NCBI RefSeq assembly: GCF_002088945.1 | Contig: NZ_NCSU01000007.1 | Span: forward strand, 868,001 to 932,000 | DNA from: Henriciella pelagia | GTDB taxonomy: Bacteria; Pseudomonadota; Alphaproteobacteria; Caulobacterales; Hyphomonadaceae | Direction of reading: 5' to 3' | Length of the DNA stretch: 64,000 nucleotides | In this document: in pieces, positions 1-8,679 of the stretch | Layout: each line of letters begins with the position of its first letter | How positions within the stretch are numbered: position 1 is the first letter of the stretch | Made by a program: the position numbers and the translations under genes | Notes under the pieces: model-generated | Databases searched by the model: none | What the model was told of the DNA's origin: nothing | Seen by the model: the letters and a program-made list of their open reading frames with translations, nothing else

Positions 1-2143
1 CATTACCGCATTTTCCGGCGAAGCGATGGAGCAGGGGCAGCTGGCCACGCTGACAGACCTTGCCCAGGTGACGCCCGGTCTTGCTTTTAACACTTTCCAG
101 CCAGGTCAGCCTGAGATCTCCATTCGTGGCGTTGGAACGAAAGAGGATGGCGCCGGGGCGTCCGATTCAACTTTGGTTATGGTTGATGGCGTCTATGTCG
201 CCGCCCGGTCGGCCTCAAACGTCGATATATTTGATCTCGAGCGCGTTGAGGTGTTGCGCGGGCCGCAAGGCACGCTGTTTGGTAAGAACTCGATCGGGGG
301 AGTCATCAACTATATTACCCGCAAGCCGGATGACGAATTTCGCCTGCGTGTGCGGCAAACGGTCGGCTCATATGACCAGTTCGATACAGCGGCAATGGTC
401 AATGTGCCTTTAACCGATAATTTGTTTACAAAGCTGTCGTTCAACCGCCGATCATTTGAGGGTTATGACCGATGGATTGGTCCGGGCCGGGGCGATGAGA
501 TTGGAGGAAACAACCTTTTTTCCTGGCGCGCACAGGCGCTGTGGGAGGCCGCCAGTGATTTGAGTGTTCTCGTGTCCCTGGATGGCGCCGACGAAGAGCT
601 TGGTAATATTAATCGTCAACCGGTCGGCTCAGCTGGCCCGCTTCACGATTGCGGATGCGCGTCGGATCCCATGGCTGTTGATATTGCGCTTGGTGGTGCA
701 GGCTCGGTGCGCACCTATCTTGGCGAAGAGGACAATGGCGGCGAACGCAATGTCTTCGGCGGTATGATTGAAATCAATAAGGATTTCTCATTCGCTACGC
801 TGACCGCAATGGGTGCGTATCGGGAGTCCGAATATTACTTCTCTCACGACGACACGGGTTTGCCGCCGTCGCCGATGGTGGATTTGACGGGATCTAATGG
901 CAATCCGACTGATCTGCTGTTGGGCGATCCGAGCATCGGCTTCACTTTCGATAACAGCGATATAGTCTGGGAGGATTCGCAACAATTCACAGGTGAGATT
1001 CGTCTGTCTTCTAATTCGGGCGGACCGCTACAATGGGTTGCCGGCGCGTTCGGTAGCATAGAGCAAATCGACAGAACAGAAGGTATTTTGTTTACTGCGA
1101 TTTCGGATGCGTCGCTCGATCCGAACTATGCGGAGGCGACGATGCTATTTGAGGGGAGTGCGGTTGCTGCGTTCGTTCAGGCGACCTATGACCTGACGGA
1201 TCGTCTAAGCCTCACAGCGGGCGGACGCTTTTCCTACGAGGAAAAGGAGATTGTTGCTTTCAACGAAATTCCCCAATCGCCAAGCTTGCAGCTTGTGCTT
1301 TCCGCATTCCCGCCGACAAAGGGTAAGGAAGACTGGGATAATTTCTCGTGGAAGGCCGCGGTCGATTACGAAGTGGTTGATGATGTTCTAATCTACGGCA
1401 CGGTCGCCACTGGCTTCAAAAGCGGCGGCTTCACCGGAGCAGCGACAACGGCTTCTGGCGCGACAACACCGTTCATGCCCGAGGAGGCGATGAACTACGA
1501 AATCGGGATGAAGGGGGACTTCCTCAACAGCCGGCTTCGCATCAACCTTTCTGGGTTTTACGTTGATTACGAGGACCTTCAGGTTACACGCTTCTTCCAG
1601 CCGCCGACATCCGGTGCAGGCGAATTTATCACCGAAAACGCCGCCGACGCCGAAATTATGGGTTTCGAAGGGGAGCTCACCGCTCTGTTGACCGACAATA
1701 TAGAGGTTGGAGGGTTCTACTCCCACCTTGACGCCACGTTTGAGAACTTTTTCGGCACGCCCGATATTTCAGGAAACGGCGACTTCACTGGCAAAACGTT
1801 GCGTCAGGCACCGGAACATTCCGGCGGCGGCTATATTCAATACATCCACGAGCTTGGTGCCGGCCACGGCAACCTGACAGCGAATGTTAATGTCAAATAT
1901 CAAAGCTCGTCGTTCACGAACGTGGACAACAATCCGCTTGACGTCATTCCAGAGCACACGGTTGGTGATGCGTGGCTCGCGTGGAATTCGGACAACGACA
2001 AATGGATGGTTCAGGCATGGGTCAAGAACTTCACCGATGAGGTCTACCGCACTCACGTCTTCACGCAGCGAGGAAACCGGATTGGATTCGGCACCTATGC
2101 ACCACCGCGCACCTACGGATTGACGTTGCAGTTCAGATACTAG
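1..2143 (+). CDS. TonB-dependent outer-membrane receptor, 5' end outside window
   Basis: The reading frame is open from the first bases of the window, so the signal peptide, TonB box and first plug residues are missing. About 713 codons remain. The plug domain is recognised by LERVEVLRGPQGTLFGKNS followed by GGVINYITRKP, and the rest is a long beta-barrel ending in an aromatic residue (LQFRY), as outer-membrane barrels do. The protein would take up a ligand across the outer membrane using TonB-ExbBD energy. It lies 118 bases before the catechol dioxygenase gene on the same strand, so uptake of the aromatic substrate or of iron for the oxygenases is plausible. The ligand cannot be read from sequence. 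Confidence 0.93.
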   Translation, partial: ITAFSGEAMEQGQLATLTDLAQVTPGLAFNTFQPGQPEISIRGVGTKEDGAGASDSTLVMVDGVYVAARSASNVDIFDLERVEVLRGPQGTLFGKNSIGGVINYITRKPDDEFRLRVRQTVGSYDQFDTAAMVNVPLTDNLFTKLSFNRRSFEGYDRWIGPGRGDEIGGNNLFSWRAQALWEAASDLSVLVSLDGADEELGNINRQPVGSAGPLHDCGCASDPMAVDIALGGAGSVRTYLGEEDNGGERNVFGGMIEINKDFSFATLTAMGAYRESEYYFSHDDTGLPPSPMVDLTGSNGNPTDLLLGDPSIGFTFDNSDIVWEDSQQFTGEIRLSSNSGGPLQWVAGAFGSIEQIDRTEGILFTAISDASLDPNYAEATMLFEGSAVAAFVQATYDLTDRLSLTAGGRFSYEEKEIVAFNEIPQSPSLQLVLSAFPPTKGKEDWDNFSWKAAVDYEVVDDVLIYGTVATGFKSGGFTGAATTASGATTPFMPEEAMNYEIGMKGDFLNSRLRINLSGFYVDYEDLQVTRFFQPPTSGAGEFITENAADAEIMGFEGELTALLTDNIEVGGFYSHLDATFENFFGTPDISGNGDFTGKTLRQAPEHSGGGYIQYIHELGAGHGNLTANVNVKYQSSSFTNVDNNPLDVIPEHTVGDAWLAWNSDNDKWMVQAWVKNFTDEVYRTHVFTQRGNRIGFGTYAPPRTYGLTLQFRY

Positions 2144-2261
2144 TCGAGGCCAGTTGTTCAGGCGGCGCAACTGAATGTGCGCCGCCTCTTCAGGGCGCAG
2201 AAGTTCTTCGAGTGAGAGAACCAGCGTTGGAGAGCGTGTGTTAAACAAGAGAGGTTACGAA

Positions 2262-3179
2262 ATGCTTTCACCAGTCTTAAGGCCAGGCTTTATACAGCTT
2301 CGCGTGCTCGATATTGAGGCCGCGATTGTTCACTACCGTGACCACATGGGGCTCGATCTCGTTTCCCGGCATGACGGGCGGGTGTACCTGAAGGCTTATG
2401 ATGAATTCGACCGTCACAGCGTTGTGCTTCGGGAGGCGGACAATGTCGGGGTTGACGTGATGGCTTTTAAGATGGCGTCACAGGAATCCGTGGAGGAACT
2501 CAGGCGAAACCTCGATAGGCGCGGCATTGTGCATGAGGTGATTGAGCCTGAGGAGCAGCCGGGCGTCGGTGAGCGGCTGCGCGTGCATATGCCGACAGGT
2601 CATCTGTTTGATTTTTATGCCACCATGGCACTATCCGACAACGGGCCCATGACGGACAATCCTGAACTATGGCGCGACGATCCCAAAGGCATGCGTATTA
2701 TCCGGTTCGATCATTGCGCTTTGCTTGGCGATGAAATCGATGCAGCTGCAGAAATTCTGATCGAATGTCTCGGCTTTAGCGTTACTGAACGCGTTGTTGA
2801 TCCGGACGGCGAGAATATCGCGATATTTCTATCATGCTCAAACAAGGCCCATGATGTTGCATTCCTCAAAGCGCCGGTGAAGGGCAAGCTCCATCATGCG
2901 TCATTCCTGTTGGAATCCTGGGCCGACATCGGCCATGCAGCCGACTTGATGGCGCGGCGCGATATCAAGATTGATATCGGACCAACCCGGCACGGTATTA
3001 CGCGAGGGCAAACCATCTACTTCTTTGATCCTTCCGGCAATCGGAATGAAACATTTTCGGGGGGATATCATTTCTATCCCGACAATCCAACGCGTGTATG
3101 GACGACGGACAAATTTGGCAAAGGTCTTTTTTACTACGAACAGGAAGTCGTCGAAAGTTTTGTCGGCGTTTACACGTAG
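2262..3179 (+). CDS. xylE: Catechol 2,3-dioxygenase (class I extradiol, XylE type)
   Basis: The product (305 aa) opens the catechol ring next to the diol to give 2-hydroxymuconic semialdehyde, using Fe(II). It is a two-domain vicinal-oxygen-chelate protein. The iron ligands are visible as His151 (in FDHC), His212 (in HHASF) and Glu263 (in NETFSGG), at the same spacing as His153, His214 and Glu265 of Pseudomonas XylE. The segment DIGPTRHGITRGQTIYFFDP is close to what is known of XylE. The start was set at 2262, where an AGAGAGG ribosome site lies about 8 bases upstream; the open frame reaches 2175 but lacks such a site there. A Rieske ferredoxin and a XylT-like ferredoxin follow. Confidence 0.93.
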   Translation: MLSPVLRPGFIQLRVLDIEAAIVHYRDHMGLDLVSRHDGRVYLKAYDEFDRHSVVLREADNVGVDVMAFKMASQESVEELRRNLDRRGIVHEVIEPEEQPGVGERLRVHMPTGHLFDFYATMALSDNGPMTDNPELWRDDPKGMRIIRFDHCALLGDEIDAAAEILIECLGFSVTERVVDPDGENIAIFLSCSNKAHDVAFLKAPVKGKLHHASFLLESWADIGHAADLMARRDIKIDIGPTRHGITRGQTIYFFDPSGNRNETFSGGYHFYPDNPTRVWTTDKFGKGLFYYEQEVVESFVGVYT

Positions 3180-3260
3180 AGTGGAATGATCCGTCAGGCG
3201 GCGGCCATCCGTCGTCGCATTACGGCATCGAACTTGAACGTAGGAAGAAGTGGGAATTCA

Positions 3261-3620
3261 ATGTATGTGAAAGTTTGCAAAGTCACTGAGCTTTCCGAAG
3301 GTGAAGTCATCCGTTTCATGCCTCAAGGTGAGGAGGAAGGGATCGCAGTTTGTCTCTCTCAAGGAGAAGTTTTTGCGATCGCAGACAAGTGTTCGCACGG
3401 CAACTGGAGCTTGTCGGAGGGGTTTCTTGAAAACTGTCATCTCGAATGCATCCTGCATGGATCGGCGTTCGACTTGCGGACCGGTTGGCCAGACAAGCTG
3501 CCCGCGACGAAACCGGTAAAAATTTATGACGTCAAAATAGAAGATGGAGATGTGCTCGTCGACGTCTCTTCTGGCCGCATAACCCAACCGGACGATGAAG
3601 ACATTGCCGCCCAACATTAG
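3261..3620 (+). CDS. Rieske-type [2Fe-2S] ferredoxin of an aromatic oxygenase
   Basis: This 119-aa soluble protein carries one Rieske cluster. The ligands are Cys44 and His46 (CSH) and, 16 residues later, Cys63 and His66 (CILH), the standard spacing. Such ferredoxins pass electrons from a flavin reductase to the oxygenase alpha subunit. The likely partners are the Rieske oxygenase at 6816-8653 and the reductase at 18645-19895, so the three components are spread over 16 kb. The start at 3261 removes 25 upstream codons of unusual composition; the frame is open back to 3186. It lies 81 bases after the dioxygenase gene and is probably co-transcribed with it. Confidence 0.9.
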   Translation: MYVKVCKVTELSEGEVIRFMPQGEEEGIAVCLSQGEVFAIADKCSHGNWSLSEGFLENCHLECILHGSAFDLRTGWPDKLPATKPVKIYDVKIEDGDVLVDVSSGRITQPDDEDIAAQH

Positions 3621-3706
3621 TGGATATTCAGATTGTTGCTTTGACGCAAGGCAACGAAGTCCGAAGCCGCTGGTCCACGGGTTCGGTCAGGGGCCTGTGA
3701 CCTGAC

Positions 3707-4018
3707 GTGGGCGACTTTCGAATATCTATTCCGGAGGCGGGATGTATCTCGACGTGCGAAGCGGATGAAACCGTTCTTGCCGCGATGGGGCGACATGGGG
3801 TGAAAAAAATCCCGTCGGGGTGTCACGGAGGCGGTTGCGGTGTATGCAAGATAAGAATTTTGTCTGGCCGCTATCGTGTTGGAAAGATGAATAGCGACGT
3901 GATCTCACCCGAAGAAATAGAGGACGGTTATGCCTTGGCGTGCAAGACTATTGCCGAAGAGGATCTGGAGATTGCGGTTGTCGGGCGCATGCGAAAATTC
4001 TATCGTGAACGACTTTAG
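3707..4018 (+). CDS. xylT: XylT-like plant-type [2Fe-2S] ferredoxin
   Basis: The 103-aa protein has the plant-type ferredoxin ligand pattern Cys39-x4-Cys44-x2-Cys47 with a distant Cys79 (GCHGGGCGVC ... ALAC). Known XylT, DmpQ and NahT proteins reduce oxidised, inactive iron in catechol 2,3-dioxygenase and are encoded beside it. The features LSGRYRVGKM and GYALAC are typical of that subfamily, and the gene lies in the xylE cluster here. The start is GTG at 3707, forced by an in-frame TGA at 3698; the ribosome site is weak. The alternative is an electron carrier for the Rieske oxygenase, but a Rieske ferredoxin already fills that role. Confidence 0.85.
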   Translation: MGDFRISIPEAGCISTCEADETVLAAMGRHGVKKIPSGCHGGGCGVCKIRILSGRYRVGKMNSDVISPEEIEDGYALACKTIAEEDLEIAVVGRMRKFYRERL

Positions 4019-4069
4019 ACATTTTTGCTCTGCTCTCTGAATCGGGTCAATCACTCTGAATCCTATAGT

Positions 4070-4294
4070 GAGAATGGCGTAAGCACGAATATGGCTGAAA
4101 GCTTCTTCTCCCGATTGCGCGGATGATCCGGGGGGCAGCATCATGCCGTGAGCGGGAAACACCTTGGTACCGCCGGGCATGCGGCCTGGCTTGAGGATCA
4201 CAGTCTGGAGAGCAATGGCGCTCTCGCCAATCGTCTGATCAGCGCAGCGCTCGGCGCTCCTGTCGGCCGGAACTGGGCAGGTTACTGGCAATGA
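4070..4294 (+). pseudogene. Decayed 3' end of an IS1595-family transposase
   Basis: Read on the plus strand, this stretch gives NGVSTNMAESFFSRLRG, an in-frame TGA near 4126, then residues resembling QHHAVSGKHL, AAWLEDHSLESNGAL and a C-terminal NWAGYWQ. The pattern N-x-AESFFSRLRR ... QHH ... AAWxED ... WxGYW is the C-terminal signature of ISXO2/IS1595-type DDE transposases. The stop lies in a short patch that looks like a compensated one-base deletion and insertion. The rest of the transposase is absent. The relic overlaps the 3' end of the minus-strand ORF that follows. Confidence 0.65.
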
Positions 4295-4613
4295 TCCGCA
4301 ACGTGACGGCATCGCCTGGTGCCCAGGCGCACATGCCCTTGCGCTCCTCCACCATCCGGACATGCTTGCGCCGGGCGGTATGGCGAAGGGCTAGGACGAC
4401 TTTGAAAACGACCGAATTGCGCAGCGTGGCAGCCGTTGCATCAAGCCGACGCTCGATCATCACCCGCTCAGCAAGATCCCGGGTTGTGAGTTCGCCATCG
4501 ACCTCAAGATGGCGCACGCAGATGTCGGTGATCTCGTCCTTCTTGAAGAACCCATGGCTCACCATGTAGCGAGTCGACTGGTAGTCAGGGGCGGTGAATA
4601 GCCGGATCGACAT
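4239..4613 (-). CDS. Hypothetical protein, probably truncated at its C terminus
   Basis: This 124-aa ORF is not recognised. Its first 95 residues read like a small folded domain rich in charged helices (EITDICVRHLEVDGELTTRD, then ALRHTARRKHVRMVEERKG), which could be a winged-helix DNA-binding fold. The last 25 or so residues overlap the antisense of the IS1595 relic and are probably not native, so the gene looks truncated by that element. It is the only minus-strand ORF between the ferredoxins and the IS3 relic. Expression is doubtful. Confidence 0.4.
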   Translation of the reverse strand: MSIRLFTAPDYQSTRYMVSHGFFKKDEITDICVRHLEVDGELTTRDLAERVMIERRLDATAATLRNSVVFKVVLALRHTARRKHVRMVEERKGMCAWAPGDAVTLRIIASNLPSSGRQERRALR

Positions 4614-4705
4614 TTATATGAGCCAGGTCGTGCTTCGCCTGCGCAATCTGAGCCTGATCCGCCCATAGATATCAACACGCTTGTCCTTCAGGGACTCGAT
4701 GATGA

Positions 4706-4969
4706 GTGACTCTGCCATCGCCAACATCATCTCGCACAGGCAGAGGGCGGACAATCGGAAACATGGTGCATCTGCTGTCTAGGACCGAGTCCCTGAACAT
4801 CAGCTGGTTCGCCTCCCTGGCCGAGGCAAGGCGGCTGATCGAGGCGTGGAGGCGCGACTACAATGAGAGCCGGCTTCACATGGCTCACAATGGGCAATCT
4901 CCCGGCGAGTTTGCCCGTAACGCCGGCCTATGCCATGGTGGCAAGGTCAAAATCGCCGCTGGATTTTAA
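4706..4969 (+). pseudogene. C-terminal fragment of an IS3-family transposase (OrfB)
   Basis: The ORF contains SLNISWFASLAEARRLIEAW, then RRDYNESRLHMAHNGQSPGEFA, which is the end of the DDE integrase domain of IS3-family OrfB proteins (consensus FASLxEARxxIExWRxDYNxxRPHSALGxxTPxEFA). The catalytic DDE residues and the whole N-terminal part are missing. The DNA upstream to 4614 gives no coherent transposase frame. With the IS1595 relic it forms a roughly 0.9-kb scar between the xylE-ferredoxin genes and the ligase. Confidence 0.8.
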
Positions 4970-5003
4970 CACCAAGGCCGGACCACCAAGCCAAGCACGT
5001 CAT

Positions 5004-6635
5004 TCAAACCGAGTCGCTTTGGGCCAGGGCGCGCAGTTCAAACTTTTGAATTTTACCCGTCGATGTTTTTGGCAAGGCCTGAAAATTTACGCGGGTGGGA
5101 CATTTGAAATGGGCGAGCCGCTGCCGGCAGAAGGCAATGATTTCCTCTTCAGTCGCCTCTTTGCCTGGCACGGTTTCGATAAATGCGTATGGAGTTTCAC
5201 CCCATTTTTCATGGGGCGCAGCGACGACAGCGGCGGCCGATACGGCGGGATGTTTGTACAGTACGCCTTCGACTTCAATACTCGAAATATTCTCGCCGCC
5301 GGAAATGATAATATCTTTGGACCGGTCCCGAATTTCAACATAGCCGTCGGGATGGCAGACAGCGAGATCGCCGCTGTGAAAATACCCGCCTGCCAGTGCC
5401 TTGTTGGTGGCTTGAGGGTTTTTGAAATACTCCGACATGACAAGGTTTCCGCGGAACATCACTTCGCCGAGCGTTTTTCCGTCCTGCGGCACCGGTTGCA
5501 TTGTATCCGGATCCATCACAACCATTTCTTCGACCATCGGATAACCGACTCCTTGACGGGCCTTCATTTCCGCTTGCTGGTCAATCGGCAGAGTATTCCA
5601 TTCCGGTCGCCAGGCGCAAACGGCGCAGGGGCCATAAACCTCCGTCAGTCCATAGGTGTGGGTGATGTCGAATCCGGTTTCTTGCGCCTTTTGAAGCAGC
5701 GCTGCGGGTGGCGCCGCGCCCGCGGTCATCACGGCGACGTTGAGCTTCTCGTTCGATTCCTCAGGCGCAGTTGCTGCATCGACTAGCATTCGCACGACGA
5801 TAGGGGCACCGCATAAATGCGTGACCTGATGTTTCCTGACCAAGTGAAGCAGCATCTCCGGGTCCACGCCGCGAACGCAAACATTGACGCCGCCCTGTAG
5901 CGCTATTGTCCAAGGGAAACACCATCCATTGCAGTGAAAAAGGGGCAGGGACCACAAGTAAACCGGAAAATGCGGCATCTGCCATGACAGGGCGTTACCG
6001 ATCGAATTCAAGTAAGCGCCGCGATGATGCAGCACGACGCCCTTTGGGTCGCCGGTTGTCCCCGAAGTGTAGTTGAGCGCAATCGGATCGCTTTCATCCA
6101 GCTCCCACGGCGAAAGCGTTTCACCGGAGCCTGATTTCAGGAAATCCTCATAGGTCTGACTTGCGTAAGACGGCCGCTCGCCAAATGACGGATCATCAAT
6201 GTCAATGACGAGCATTTCACGCCCGGCTCTGTCTATCGCTTCACCGGCGAGGGTGCGGTAGCGTCTGTCCACAAAGAAAACTTTTGTTTCGGCGTGATTG
6301 AGAATGAATGCTATGGCTTCGGCGTCTAGGCGGGTATTAATGGCGTTAATGACCCCGCCTGCCATCGGAATGCCGAAACAAGCTTCGATTGACGCTGGGA
6401 TATTGTCGGCGATGATTGAGACAGTTTCCTTGCGGTTCAAGCCAGCGGCGCGCAATGCGCTCGCCAGTCGCAGGCACCGGTCGGAGGTTTCGGCCCATGT
6501 GCGCCGTTGGGCGCCGTAAACTATAGCCGGCAGATCGGCGTAGACGGCCGCGGTTCGAGTCAGAAAACTGATCGGGGATAATGCGGCAAAATTGGCGGTG
6601 GCCGGAAATTCGGCCTCTTTGTCTCGATTGATCAT
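5004..6635 (-). CDS. AMP-forming acyl-CoA ligase (ANL superfamily)
   Basis: This 543-aa cytoplasmic enzyme would activate a carboxylic acid to its CoA thioester through an acyl-AMP. It shows the phosphate-binding loop YTSGTTGDPKGVVLHHRG at about residue 189, the adenine motif THTYGLTEVYGP, the hinge region SGGENISSIEVEG and the C-terminal catalytic lysine in STGKIQKFELR. It resembles medium-chain and methylmercaptopropionate-type ligases (DmdB-like) more than benzoate-CoA ligases, but the substrate cannot be fixed. It is transcribed divergently from the Rieske oxygenase operon, with a 180-base shared control region. A second ligase lies at 10297. A side-chain acid of the aromatic substrate, or a free acid released from it, is a plausible substrate. 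Confidence 0.9.
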   Translation of the reverse strand: MINRDKEAEFPATANFAALSPISFLTRTAAVYADLPAIVYGAQRRTWAETSDRCLRLASALRAAGLNRKETVSIIADNIPASIEACFGIPMAGGVINAINTRLDAEAIAFILNHAETKVFFVDRRYRTLAGEAIDRAGREMLVIDIDDPSFGERPSYASQTYEDFLKSGSGETLSPWELDESDPIALNYTSGTTGDPKGVVLHHRGAYLNSIGNALSWQMPHFPVYLWSLPLFHCNGWCFPWTIALQGGVNVCVRGVDPEMLLHLVRKHQVTHLCGAPIVVRMLVDAATAPEESNEKLNVAVMTAGAAPPAALLQKAQETGFDITHTYGLTEVYGPCAVCAWRPEWNTLPIDQQAEMKARQGVGYPMVEEMVVMDPDTMQPVPQDGKTLGEVMFRGNLVMSEYFKNPQATNKALAGGYFHSGDLAVCHPDGYVEIRDRSKDIIISGGENISSIEVEGVLYKHPAVSAAAVVAAPHEKWGETPYAFIETVPGKEATEEEIIAFCRQRLAHFKCPTRVNFQALPKTSTGKIQKFELRALAQSDSV

Positions 6636-6664
6636 TTTCTGGATTTCCTACGTTAAGTTTCTCA

Positions 6665-6686
6665 AGCGACCGGTTGAAAGATCGCT
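6665..6686. promoter_or_regulatory. Possible operator: inverted repeat in the divergent control region
   Basis: AGCGA and TCGCT (6665-6669 and 6682-6686) form an inverted repeat with a 12-base spacer, between the ligase start and the oxygenase -35 box. The arms are short, so chance is possible. It is listed because a second, longer palindrome sits in the same 180 bases. Confidence 0.25.
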
Positions 6687-6706
6687 CACGCCTGCAAAAA
6701 AGTTTG

Positions 6707-6735
6707 TTGACATAGTTTGCCGCCTATTCTAAATT
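6707..6735 (+). promoter_or_regulatory. Sigma-70 promoter of the oxygenase/meta-cleavage operon
   Basis: A perfect TTGACA (6707-6712) is followed after exactly 17 bases by TAAATT (6730-6735). It is the only good promoter-like element seen before the Rieske alpha subunit gene at 6816. It leaves a leader of about 75 bases with an AGGAGG-like ribosome site (TCAGGAGGCG) just before the ATG. Confidence 0.6.
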
Positions 6736-6753
6736 AATCAAGCGCTCAGTTAA
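6734..6753. promoter_or_regulatory. Palindromic operator overlapping the -10/+1 region
   Basis: TTAATCAAGCGCTCAGTTAA is an imperfect 20-base palindrome (14 of 20 positions symmetric) with TTAA ends and an AGCGCT core. Its place over the -10 box and start point suits a repressor that blocks polymerase, such as a TetR- or GntR-type dimer. No such regulator is encoded nearby; the only regulator in the island is the MarR protein at 24099. Confidence 0.45.
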
Positions 6754-6815
6754 GAATTTGGCACCTACCGGACGAGACAACCATTTTTCCGGTCCTGAGA
6801 TCAGGAGGCGAAGGC

Positions 6816-8111
6816 ATGATAAAACAAACAGATACTTCGAAATCCCCGCGGTATGATGAGTTGATAACCGACGCACGGGTTCACTCATCGCTCTATACGG
6901 ATGAGAAAGTTTTTGAGGACGAACTGAATAGGATCTTTCGGATGGGCTGGGTGTTCATCTGTCACGATTCTGAGATTCCGACCGCTGGGGACTTTGTGAG
7001 ACGCAATGTCGGGCGGGAGCCGGTGTTCGCCATCCGGTCGCGCGATGACGAAATTTCCGTCATTGTGAATCGCTGCGCGCATCGCGGCAACATCATCTGT
7101 CAGGAAGACAAAGGGAACAGGAAGGCGCTCGTATGTCAGTATCACGGCTGGGCTTATGACACCAAAGGCGCTCTTGTCGATGTCCCGTATCCTGGAGGAT
7201 TCAAAGGGGATTTCTCCTGTCATGGGCTTGAGAGGCTTCCGCTTGTTGATAGTTACCAAGGCTTTGTTTTTGCGTCATTCAATGAGAATGCGCCGCCCCT
7301 GCTGGATCATCTGGGGCGCGCGACAGAACTGATAGACCGGGCTGTTGAAATGTCGCCCGTCGGGCGCATTCGGCTTTCGGGGGGGTGGGTTCAGCACCAG
7401 CTGAACTGCAACTGGAAAATGCTGCCGGAGAACGACACCGACGGTTATCATGTCAACTTCGTGCATCCGTCATTTGCGCAGGCGATTCGCTCAAATTATG
7501 ATGAGGCGGTGCTTGATGACGAGGAGAGCCTGAAGTCGCTGGCGAAAGACTGGGGTAACGGCCACACAGAGCTGTTTTTCTCACCGTCATATACGAGGCC
7601 GTTGGAGTGGTTTGGTTGTGCAGAAGACCGCCACCCGGCTTACACTAAAGCGATGCTGGACGCGTATGGCGAGCAAAAGGGTGGCCGCATTTTGAGGGAT
7701 GGGCCGCCTCATGCGGTCATCTTCCCGAATCTGTTTCTTGGCGAAATGAATATAGTGCGTTTCGAGCCGGTCGCGCCGGGGGTTTGTCTTCATGTTCATA
7801 CTCCGATGTATCTCGAAGGGGTTGAGGATGACGTCAATAGACGAATATTGCGCCAATCCGAGGGTGCTCTCGGGCCGACTGCCTTCTTGCTCGCCGACGA
7901 CTGCGTTATTGCTGAGCGCGCTCAGAGCGCTCTCCAGGGTAAGGGGGGATGGCTTGACCTCAGTCGCGGCGCTGAGCGGGAAGTCGTGGAGGATGACGGG
8001 GTAATTTCCAGCCATCTTACCGACGAGACTCCAAACCGCGGTTTCTGGCGTCACTACCGAAGAATTATGCAGCCGGGGTCGCCGACATCCGACGTAGGCG
8101 CTGTCGCATAG
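6816..8111 (+). CDS. Rieske non-heme iron oxygenase, alpha (catalytic) subunit
   Basis: The 431-aa protein has an N-terminal Rieske domain with Cys87/His89 and Cys107/His110, then the mononuclear iron site: Asp209-Gly-Tyr-His212 and His217, with a likely third ligand in the Asp361-Asp362 pair (LLADDCVIAERAQ). The C-terminal SHLTDETPNRGFWRHYRRIM is typical of benzoate/anthranilate-type oxygenases acting on aromatic carboxylates. With the beta subunit, the Rieske ferredoxin and the reductase it would form a three-component system adding O2 to a ring. It is the first gene of the long operon. The absence of any diol dehydrogenase suggests the product turns into catechol by itself, as with salicylate or anthranilate. 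The substrate is inference. Confidence 0.92.
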   Translation: MIKQTDTSKSPRYDELITDARVHSSLYTDEKVFEDELNRIFRMGWVFICHDSEIPTAGDFVRRNVGREPVFAIRSRDDEISVIVNRCAHRGNIICQEDKGNRKALVCQYHGWAYDTKGALVDVPYPGGFKGDFSCHGLERLPLVDSYQGFVFASFNENAPPLLDHLGRATELIDRAVEMSPVGRIRLSGGWVQHQLNCNWKMLPENDTDGYHVNFVHPSFAQAIRSNYDEAVLDDEESLKSLAKDWGNGHTELFFSPSYTRPLEWFGCAEDRHPAYTKAMLDAYGEQKGGRILRDGPPHAVIFPNLFLGEMNIVRFEPVAPGVCLHVHTPMYLEGVEDDVNRRILRQSEGALGPTAFLLADDCVIAERAQSALQGKGGWLDLSRGAEREVVEDDGVISSHLTDETPNRGFWRHYRRIMQPGSPTSDVGAVA

Positions 8112-8158
8112 ATGGGAACTGCTCAGCAATCGGATTGTAAATTAAAAAAGGGCGTGGC

Positions 8159-8653
8159 GTGGATATGATTTCCGTGGAAGATCGACTTGAAATTGAGGCG
8201 TTTTTGTTCAAGGAGGCGCGACTAGCTGATGAGTCGCGCTATTCGGAGTGGGAAGCGCTTGTCGATGACGATATGCACTATTGGGTTCCCTTGCGGGAGT
8301 CTCAGGATCCGGATTCTGATCAGGTTTCCTTATTAAACGACAATCGTACGCGCCTGGCTACGCGCATCCGCCAATTGAACACTGGTGTGCGCCATGCGCA
8401 ATTGCCCCCGTCGCGCATGCGCCGCTCGATTGCAAATATCGAGATAGAAGAACTGGGAGCTGACGAATATGCCGTTGGGGCAAATGTCGTTCTCTATGAG
8501 TTCCGCAGGCAGGCGACAAAAGAACTTGAGGTCTGGCCTGCGCGTGTTGAGTACAAGCTCAGGCGGAAAGATGGCGAACTGAAGATGTTCAGAAAGCATA
8601 TCTTTTTGCTGAATTCAGAAGGTTCCGTCCGCGGATTGTCTTTTATCATTTGA
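8159..8653 (+). CDS. Aromatic-ring-hydroxylating dioxygenase, beta subunit
   Basis: This 164-aa protein matches the small-subunit fold (SnoaL/NTF2-like cone): an N-terminal helix with EAFLFKEARLADESRYSEWE, then DMHYWVPLRES and a C-terminal sheet with RKDGELKMFRKHIFLLNSE. Beta subunits are structural partners of the alpha subunit in alpha3beta3 oxygenases and hold no metal. It begins 47 bases after alpha. Either the GTG at 8159 or the ATG at 8165 could start it; the AAAGGG site fits GTG slightly better. Presence of a beta subunit separates this enzyme from the alpha-only phthalate and vanillate types. Confidence 0.9.
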   Translation: MDMISVEDRLEIEAFLFKEARLADESRYSEWEALVDDDMHYWVPLRESQDPDSDQVSLLNDNRTRLATRIRQLNTGVRHAQLPPSRMRRSIANIEIEELGADEYAVGANVVLYEFRRQATKELEVWPARVEYKLRRKDGELKMFRKHIFLLNSEGSVRGLSFII

Positions 8654-8679
8654 GTGCGCGAAAGGTTAAATGATTAGAC

